64,000 nucleotides of DNA, from the NCBI GenBank assembly GCA_009497875.2, contig CP032508.2:3550001-3614000 (forward strand), given 5' to 3'. Position numbers and translations under genes: made by a program. Under the pieces are notes generated by a model. The model was not told the origin of the DNA. It ran no database searches and was given only the letters and a program-made list of their open reading frames with translations. Source of the DNA: a gamma proteobacterium SS-5 (GTDB lineage Bacteria; Pseudomonadota; Gammaproteobacteria; Chromatiales; Chromatiaceae). This document shows, piece after piece, positions 58,768-64,000 of this stretch. How positions within the stretch are numbered: position 1 is the stretch's first letter; the number at the start of each line of letters is the position of its first letter.

Positions 58768-58865
58768 GACATGGAGCGGGCAGCGCCACCCCGGAACATG
58801 AAACACCTTCTTGTGCGCTTCGGGACTCGGGACTCGGGACTCGGAAGTTGCCATGGATGTTTCAC
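58768..58865. repeat. GGGACTC-bearing element, copy 2
   Basis: About 98 bases: GGACATGGAGCGGGCAGCGC, GGAACATGAAACACCTTC, three GGGACTC units (58822-58842) and GAAGTTGCCATGGATGTTTC. It aligns with 51238-51341. TGAAACA and TGTTTCA are again inverted. The remaining spacer 58866-59075 contains no gene that I can support and leads into the TraB-family gene. Confidence 0.75.
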
Positions 58866-59075
58866 AGTAATTCTACCGCGTTAAATTGCGTTTGGCTGTC
58901 CCGGTAGGCCCAAGGGCCCAGCGGGACGCCTGTGATAAATCTAACCAAGTCGAATTAACAGTCGCCTAGATTATCAAAGTTCCCCGCCCCAGGCTGGTAT
59001 TATTGGCGGTTTGAAACCGAACCGGGTGTATCGGCCCCATAGCTGCCAGGCCCGGTCAACACAAGGAATGCCGCC

Positions 59076-60272
59076 TTGAGTGAAACACAACAACCCCTGA
59101 TCGAGCTGGACCTGGAGGGCAGCCGCATCAGCCTGCTGGGCACCGCCCATGTATCACGGGTCAGCGCCGAGAGCGTACGCCAGCTGTTGCAGTCCGGCCG
59201 CTTCGATGCGGTGGCGGTGGAGCTGTGCCCAAGCCGCTACAACGCCATGCTCAACCCGGATGTCCTGGCGCAGATGGACCTGTTCCGCGTATTCCGTGAG
59301 GGCAAGGCCATGCTGGTGATGGCCAATCTTGCCCTGGGGGCCTATCAGCAGCGCATGGCAGATCAGTTCGGGATCCAGCCGGGCGAGGAGTTCCGCGTGG
59401 CCATAGAACAGGCCCGTGCGGCTGGCTACCCGGTGATGCTCATCGACCGCGAGGTGGCCACCACCCTCAAGCGCACCATCGCCCGGGTGCGTTGGTGGCA
59501 ACGACTGGAGGTGGTCGGCCTGCTGCTGGCCAGCGTGATCAGCAAGGAGCAGGTGAGTGAAGAGGAGATCGAACGCCTCAAGGAGGGCGATATGCTGGAG
59601 AGCGCCTTTGGCCAGTTTGCCGAACAGAGCGCCGAGATCTTCCAGCCGCTGGTGGCCGAGCGCGACCGTTACATGGCGGCGCGGCTGCGGCAAGAAGTGC
59701 GCAGCCAGGGGCCAGAGCAGTTGCTGGTGGTGGTCGGTGCCGGTCACCTCAAGGGCATGGCCGAGGCCCTGCAACAGCCCCTGGCCGACCCCGAGGCGGT
59801 GATCACCGAGCTGGATCAGATGCCACGAAAGGGCAGCCGCTGGCTGAGCTATCTGCCCTGGCTGATTGTTACCCTGGTGGTAGGGGGCTTTGCCATCGGC
59901 TTCAGCCGCAGCCCCAATCTCGGCTGGAGCCTGGTGGCCGATTGGGTGCTGATCAACGGCGGCCTGTCTGCCCTGGGGGCGCTGCTGGCGGCGGCCCATC
60001 CACTGACGGTGCTCACCGCCTTTCTGGCCGCGCCCCTGACCTCGCTCAACCCGACCATAGGCGCGGGCATGGTCACCGCCGCGGCCGAGGTTTATCTGCG
60101 CAAGCCCAGGGTGGGCGATTTCAGCCGCCTGCGGCAGGACACCACGGCGCTGCGCGGCTGGTGGCAAAACCGCGTATCCCGCACCCTGCTGGTATTCCTG
60201 TTCAGCACCCTGGGCTCGGCAGTCGGCACCTATGTGGCCGGCTTTCGCATCTTCGACAAGCTGGCGGGCTGA
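59076..60272 (+). CDS. TraB/GumN-family protein with C-terminal membrane domain
   Basis: 398 residues. The TraB domain is at the N-terminus: RISLLGTAHVSRVSAESVRQ, DAVAVELCPSRYNAML and VVVGAGHLKGMAEAL, with the GTAHVS and GAGH motifs of this family. Three or four membrane helices follow (LPWLIVTLVVGGFAIGFS, LVADWVLINGGLSALGALLA, VFLFSTLGSAVGTYVAGF). Family members include pheromone-shutdown-like proteins, and the fold is related to metalloproteases (Tiki). The role in bacteria is not settled. TTG start (59076) after AAGGA at good spacing. Confidence 0.85.
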   Translation: MSETQQPLIELDLEGSRISLLGTAHVSRVSAESVRQLLQSGRFDAVAVELCPSRYNAMLNPDVLAQMDLFRVFREGKAMLVMANLALGAYQQRMADQFGIQPGEEFRVAIEQARAAGYPVMLIDREVATTLKRTIARVRWWQRLEVVGLLLASVISKEQVSEEEIERLKEGDMLESAFGQFAEQSAEIFQPLVAERDRYMAARLRQEVRSQGPEQLLVVVGAGHLKGMAEALQQPLADPEAVITELDQMPRKGSRWLSYLPWLIVTLVVGGFAIGFSRSPNLGWSLVADWVLINGGLSALGALLAAAHPLTVLTAFLAAPLTSLNPTIGAGMVTAAAEVYLRKPRVGDFSRLRQDTTALRGWWQNRVSRTLLVFLFSTLGSAVGTYVAGFRIFDKLAG

Positions 60273-60278
60273 TCAAGG

Positions 60279-61538
60279 CTAAACCCTCAGGCTCAGGCCG
60301 TCGCTCAGGGTGCTCCAGTAGGCACGCAGGGCCGGGATCAGGCCGGCGACGAGGCTGGCCAGCAGGACGCTGGCAAGCAGCGTCAGCTCACGCGGGCCGG
60401 GGCTGCCGATACCGATGTGCAGGCCGAACTGGCCGATCAGCCAGGGTTGCAGGCCAACCAGCAGCAGCTGTAGCAGCAACACCCCCAGACCTATGCCGAG
60501 CAGGCCCATGCACAGGGCCTCGCCCAGGATCAGGCTGAAGATGTGCCAGGGGCGCGCCCCCAGGGAGCGCAGTATGGCCATCTCCCGACGGCGCTCGTTG
60601 AGGCTGGCCAGCAGCGCCGTGACCAGGCCGAACAGGCCTACCAGCACCACGCAGGCGGAGACCAGCAACAGGGCGTTCTCGGCCACGCCGATCAGGCCCC
60701 AAAGTTCACTCAGCGCCACCCCAGGCAGCACCGCCATCAGCGGCTCCTGGGGGTAGTCGTTGATCTGACGCTGGAGCTGAAAGATCGCCGTCTTGCTTTT
60801 CAGGCCGAGCAGCAGGGCGGTCACCTGCTTGGGGCGCAAATCCAGCTTGCGCGCCTGCTCGGCGGAGATGCGCAGGCCCGGCAGCCTGGCCCCGCCGGCC
60901 CAGTCCAGATGGATCGCCTCGATCGACTCCAGGCTGACGTGCAGGCTGCGGTCCACCGGGGTGCCGCTGGGCGTGAGAATGCCCACCACGCGGAAGGGCT
61001 TGTCCTCGTGCTTGCTGAAGCTGTGCCTGCCCATGCCGTGGCTGATCACCAGCTCATCCCCCAGCCGATAGCCCAGCTTGGCGGCCACCTCCGCGCCCAA
61101 CACTACCTCATAGAGATCCTGGAACGGCCGCCCCTGGGCCAGCTCCAGCCGCTTTTTCTGGCCATAGGCATAGTGCCGGAAATAGGCCGGGGTCGTGCCC
61201 AGCACCCGGTAGCCACGGTGGGAGTCGCCCAGGGAGATGGGCACCAGCCAATCCACCTGGGGCAGGGCGGCCAGATCCTCGACGCTGCGCCAGTCGATAT
61301 TGTTGCTCGGGCTGCCCAGGCGAAACACGGCGTAGAGCAGCAGCTGCACCTGGCCGCCACGGGCACCGACGATCAGGTCGGTACCCGATAGGCTGTTGGT
61401 GAAGCTGGCCTTGGTCTGGCTGCGCACCCGCTCCACCCCCAGCAGCAGGGCCACGCTAAGCGCGATGGAGAGCAGGGTGATGGCCAGGCTGAAGCGGCGG
61501 TTGAGCAGGCTGCGCCAGGCCAGATGCAGGACTAGCAT
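60279..61538 (-). CDS. FtsX-like ABC transporter permease (zinc-system type)
   Basis: 419 residues. N-terminal membrane helix in LAWRSLLNRRFSLAITLLSI, a periplasmic MacB-like domain (VGARGGQVQLLLYAVFRLGS and LGDELVISHGMGRHSF) and three C-terminal helices (ENALLLVSACVVLVGLFGLV, ALCMGLLGIGLGVLLLQLLL, LLASVLLASLVAGLIPALRA). It shares the operon with the ATPase (TGATG overlap) and a DUF2796 protein. This trio is known in zinc-uptake-related operons of Vibrio and Pseudomonas. The substrate is inferred. Confidence 0.85.
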   Translation of the reverse strand: MLVLHLAWRSLLNRRFSLAITLLSIALSVALLLGVERVRSQTKASFTNSLSGTDLIVGARGGQVQLLLYAVFRLGSPSNNIDWRSVEDLAALPQVDWLVPISLGDSHRGYRVLGTTPAYFRHYAYGQKKRLELAQGRPFQDLYEVVLGAEVAAKLGYRLGDELVISHGMGRHSFSKHEDKPFRVVGILTPSGTPVDRSLHVSLESIEAIHLDWAGGARLPGLRISAEQARKLDLRPKQVTALLLGLKSKTAIFQLQRQINDYPQEPLMAVLPGVALSELWGLIGVAENALLLVSACVVLVGLFGLVTALLASLNERRREMAILRSLGARPWHIFSLILGEALCMGLLGIGLGVLLLQLLLVGLQPWLIGQFGLHIGIGSPGPRELTLLASVLLASLVAGLIPALRAYWSTLSDGLSLRV

Positions 61539-62266
61539 CAATTGGCCCTCCGGTCCTGGCCGGCCTGATTGATCTGGTTCAGGCGCAGGGTGCGGTCGAA
61601 CAGGGGCTCCAGGGCGGCATCGTGGCTGACGAATACCAGGGTCACCCCCATCGCCCGGCACTCGTTGAACAGCAGCTGGATGAAGGCGCTGCGCCGATCC
61701 GCATCCAGCGCCGAGGTGGGCTCATCGGCAATCAGCAGCTCGGGCGCGCCCATCAGCGCCCGCGCCGCAGCTACCCGCTGTTGCTGGCCGACGCTCAGCT
61801 GGGTCACCGGGCGGCCAAGCAGGTCGGCATCGGTCAAATCCAGGTGCCTGAGCAGGCGCTCGGCCTCCGCGTCCAGGCTGGCGGAGCGCTGCAGGGCGCG
61901 CGCTCGGCGTTGGCCGGAGAAGTGGCAGGGCAGAATGAGATTCTCGCGGATGGACAGATAGGGGATCAGGTTGAACAGCTGGAAGATGTAGCCGATGTGA
62001 TGGGCGCGAAAGCGGTCCCGCCCGGCACCGCTCAGCTGGGCCAGATCCTGACCCAGGATGCGCACCTGACCCCGCTGCGGCAGGGCCATGCCGGCCAGCA
62101 GGCTGAGCAGAGTGCTCTTGCCGCTGCCGCTGGGGCCTTCGATGAATACCCGCTCACCGGGCTGCACCAGCAGCCGATCCAACGCCAGAACCTCGGCACC
62201 ATTCGACCGCCAGCGGAAGGACAGATCGCGCAGATCGATCAAGGGCGGATCAGAGAAACCAAGCAC
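61538..62266 (-). CDS. ABC transporter ATPase (zinc-system / LolD-like)
   Basis: 242 residues. Walker A is FIEGPSGSGKSTLLSLLAGM, Q loop IGYIFQLFNLIPYLS, signature QLSVGQQQRVAAARAL (SVGQQ rather than LSGGQ), Walker B LLIADEPTSALDADRR and H loop FVSHDA. It is the MacB/LolD-type ATPase partner of the FtsX-like permease. GTG start (62266); the upstream GACAGAGGACAGAAG tract stands where a ribosome site is needed. Confidence 0.88.
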   Translation of the reverse strand: MLGFSDPPLIDLRDLSFRWRSNGAEVLALDRLLVQPGERVFIEGPSGSGKSTLLSLLAGMALPQRGQVRILGQDLAQLSGAGRDRFRAHHIGYIFQLFNLIPYLSIRENLILPCHFSGQRRARALQRSASLDAEAERLLRHLDLTDADLLGRPVTQLSVGQQQRVAAARALMGAPELLIADEPTSALDADRRSAFIQLLFNECRAMGVTLVFVSHDAALEPLFDRTLRLNQINQAGQDRRAN

Positions 62267-62303
62267 TGTCTTCTGTCCTCTGTCATCTGCCCTCTGTCTT
62301 CTG
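62267..62303 (-). repeat. GACAGAGG-type tract between ABC ATPase and DUF2796 genes
   Basis: On the minus strand it reads GACAGAAGACAGAGGGCAGA, then TGACAGAGGACAGAAGACA up to the GTG start. It fills the whole spacer of this operon and provides AGAGG as the only ribosome-binding-like sequence for the ATPase. Confidence 0.6.
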
Positions 62304-62837
62304 TCAAAAATCCATCCCCGCCTGCTCGGCGGTCAACGCCTTCTGCTGCTGGGTATCGCTGGATACCATCTGGGCGTGCAGCACCTGGATGGCGGGAAAC
62401 TCGGCGAACAGGCGCACCTCGATCCGCTCAGGGGCCTGGCATTGATAGTGATAATGGGCGCTGATGTCGGCGTGGTCGTGATCCTCGCCCGCCTCGGCCT
62501 CCAGCAGGGGCGAGTCCAGGGCCACCTGCTGCAGCTGGCAGGCGTCCTGCGGGGTGAAAACGAATAGCCGCTGCGCCTGACGCAGTCCCTCGGCGGTGTG
62601 CTGCAGGTACTCGCGCTGCTCGGCGGTGCGCGGGGCGTGCTCAAAGCCCAGCAGGTTGGCGGCGGGGCTTTGCAGCTCGATCAGCAGGGTATCCCCGTCC
62701 AGCACCAGGTTGAGCTGGGCCTGACCATGGACATGGGCCGAGTGCTGCCGCTGCGGCGCTTCCTCGGCCAGGGCCGGGGGCAAGAGCAGGGGCAGACAGC
62801 AGAAGAGGAAAAGCGACAGAATCTTGGCGGAGGGCAC
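62304..62837 (-). CDS. DUF2796 family periplasmic zinc-binding-type protein (ZrgA-like)
   Basis: 177 residues. Signal peptide ILSLFLFCCLPLLLPPALA, then HSAHVHGQAQLNLVLDGDTL, FEHAPRTAEQREYLQHTAEG and the His/Asp cluster EDHDHADISAHYHYQC, as expected for zinc binding. DUF2796 proteins (ZrgA) accompany ABC transporters in zinc acquisition. It is the first gene of the three-gene operon; regulation by Zur would fit, but no Zur box was identified. Confidence 0.85.
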   Translation of the reverse strand: MPSAKILSLFLFCCLPLLLPPALAEEAPQRQHSAHVHGQAQLNLVLDGDTLLIELQSPAANLLGFEHAPRTAEQREYLQHTAEGLRQAQRLFVFTPQDACQLQQVALDSPLLEAEAGEDHDHADISAHYHYQCQAPERIEVRLFAEFPAIQVLHAQMVSSDTQQQKALTAEQAGMDF

Positions 62838-62962
62838 GTTAAAGACCTTGGTAGAGGTATGGGGTCAGTTTGTCTGATACGGCAGGGGCAAGGATGACAG
62901 GGTACCGGTTGCGCCAGATCCAGGTCGGCGGATGCCGACCTGGCGCGGGCCGACCGGGCCGA

Positions 62963-63193
62963 TCAGCCCTGGCGGGCGATGAATGCGATGGGGGATAGCT
63001 CCATCAGGTCCGGGGGCATGGGGGTAAAGGGCTCTGCCACCAGCGCGGCCTCACTGACCTGCTGAACCCCCAGGCCCAGTTGCGGGCCGCTGTCAGGCAG
63101 CCAGGCCTGGGTGACGGATGCATCGGCCGCTGCCTGGCCCTCTGGCCCGTCAACAAAGATGCCGTCAATCATGTTGTAAACGATAGTGCTCAT
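62963..63193 (-). CDS. small protein of unknown function
   Basis: 76 residues, MSTIVYNMIDGIFVDGPEGQ, an Ala/Gln/Val-rich middle and a Pro/Met end (PFTPMPPDLMELSPIAFIAR). A GAGGGGG ribosome site lies six bases before the ATG, which supports a real gene. No signal peptide, membrane segment or known family is seen. Confidence 0.5.
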   Translation of the reverse strand: MSTIVYNMIDGIFVDGPEGQAAADASVTQAWLPDSGPQLGLGVQQVSEAALVAEPFTPMPPDLMELSPIAFIARQG

Positions 63194-63561
63194 TTCAGCC
63201 CCCTCGTGTTGGTTTGGCCCTTTAGGGCCGGGTCTGGCCTCCTGGCCTGTGGATGCCGACAGGGCCGAAAATTCCGCCCCGCCTACAGTACTGATATCGG
63301 CCGCGCCCCAGGCAACTTGATCCTGCCTTGCTGAACCGGCATCGGCCCTCCCTGCGCCAATGCCCTGATCATCGCGCCGAGTCGCGCCGATTTCAAGGGC
63401 CAGCCTGCTATTTCTCGGTTACGAGCAGGGCCATCTCGCCCATACCTGAGCCTGCCGAGCGGCCGCAATGCGATTCACTCAGCAGGATCTGTACCGGCTT
63501 TGGCCAGCAGGAAGGGGCGGATGGCTTCTCTGACCTGGCCAATGGGTGTAATCTGGCCGCT
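63194..63561. other. 368-bp spacer, no gene seen
   Basis: No convincing frame on either strand. It contains the perfect palindromic hairpin GGCCC-TTTA-GGGCC (63216-63229), just upstream of the small gene's ribosome site, and otherwise GC-rich non-repetitive sequence. The moaE start region at the right lacks a strong ribosome site (GTAATCTGGCCGCT before ATG). Confidence 0.5.
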
Positions 63562-64000
63562 ATGAACGAGATACTTATCCTGGAGCAGCCGCTGGACCCC
63601 GAGGCCGAGCAGTTGGCCTTTCGCCGTGGTCGTCCGGCGGCCGGTGCCCTGGTCGGTTTTCTCGGCCTGATGCGCGACATCAATCAGGACGACGCGGTAC
63701 AGGCCATGCGTCTGGAGCACTATCCGGGGATGACCGAAAAGGCCCTGGCGCGGATCATCCGCCAGGCGCAGGGGCGCTGGCCCCTGGAGGGGGTGCGGGT
63801 GATCCACCGGGTCGGCCCACTGCTACCGGAAGACCCCATTGTGCTGGTACTGGTGGCCGCTCGCCACCGTGGCGAGGCCTTCCAGGCCTGTGAGTTCATC
63901 ATCGACTATCTGAAGACCCAGGCACCCTTCTGGAAACAGGAGACCCTGGCCGACGGCAGCCAGCGCTGGGTGGACGGCCGCCACTCGGATACACAGGCGA
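63562..64000 (+). CDS. moaE: MoaE, molybdopterin synthase catalytic subunit (3' end outside window)
   Basis: 146 residues visible, running off the window end without a stop; MoaE is about 150 long, so nearly all is seen. Motifs: GALVGFLGLMRDIN, MRLEHYPGMTEKALARII, VIHRVGPLLPEDPIVLVLVA, ARHRGEAFQACEFIIDYLKT and APFWKQETLADG, which holds the catalytic Lys. With MoaD (not seen) it converts precursor Z to molybdopterin for molybdenum enzymes. ATG 63562 gives the standard N-terminus. Confidence 0.93.
   Translation, partial: MNEILILEQPLDPEAEQLAFRRGRPAAGALVGFLGLMRDINQDDAVQAMRLEHYPGMTEKALARIIRQAQGRWPLEGVRVIHRVGPLLPEDPIVLVLVAARHRGEAFQACEFIIDYLKTQAPFWKQETLADGSQRWVDGRHSDTQA

Overview
The window is GC-rich and carries a typical gammaproteobacterial gene set. 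Two signs point to a sulfur-oxidising member of the Chromatiales type: a Gly/Tyr/Trp-rich exported protein resembling the sulfur globule proteins of purple sulfur bacteria (48516-48827), and a diheme cytochrome c4. The RpoN cluster with HprK, RapZ and two PTS-type carriers fits the same group. The species cannot be named from sequence reading alone.

Layout. 1-4 kb: ubiquinone hydroxylases UbiH (cut by the window edge) and UbiI, an orphan MoxR ATPase and a small methyltransferase. 4-35.5 kb is an accessory region. It holds three full AAA-ATPase/PD-(D/E)XK (DUF1703-type) paralogues and a 3' remnant of a fourth. It also holds two giant repetitive secreted or surface proteins: a 2337-residue DUF4347/cadherin-like/RTX protein, and a second one split by a frameshift. 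Each giant gene lies next to a 7TMR-DISM histidine kinase/response regulator pair, and the first kinase is broken. The rest of the region has a UPF0175/DUF3368 toxin-antitoxin pair, an Rpn nuclease with a convincing internal start, a TPR sulfotransferase, a decayed ParE toxin with its antitoxin, and a REP-associated tyrosine transposase between REP sequences. 35.7-49.9 kb is mostly housekeeping: a ferredoxin-type reductase, an NAD-dependent epimerase-like protein, cytochrome c4, DsbA, an EEP hydrolase, a diguanylate cyclase, Rep helicase, a FapA-like protein, a cold-shock protein and RRM protein with a structured spacer, an SlyD-type isomerase, two sulfur-globule-type envelope proteins and elongator tRNA-Met.

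50.1-57.5 kb is the classic kdsC-lptC-lptA-lptB-rpoN-hpf-ptsN-hprK-rapZ-EIIA-HPr cluster. It joins LPS export, sigma-54, ribosome hibernation and PTS-Ntr/RapZ signalling, with many 4-bp overlaps. 57.6-64 kb has a lipoprotein pair, a TraB-family membrane protein, a zinc-type ABC system (ATPase, FtsX-like permease, DUF2796/ZrgA-like protein) and MoaE running off the end.

The intergenic DNA is full of small repeat families: GC-rich palindromes with ATAGGGCGG ends, a roughly 170-bp inverted-repeat element, GGGACTC-bearing elements, purine/pyrimidine GACAGAGGACAGAAG tracts and REPs. Several supply the stop codons or spacers of neighbouring genes. The strongest leads are the intragenic start in the Rpn nuclease, the mosaic recombination among the DUF1703 paralogues, and the parallel giant-protein/two-component modules whose genes share an N-terminal leader.
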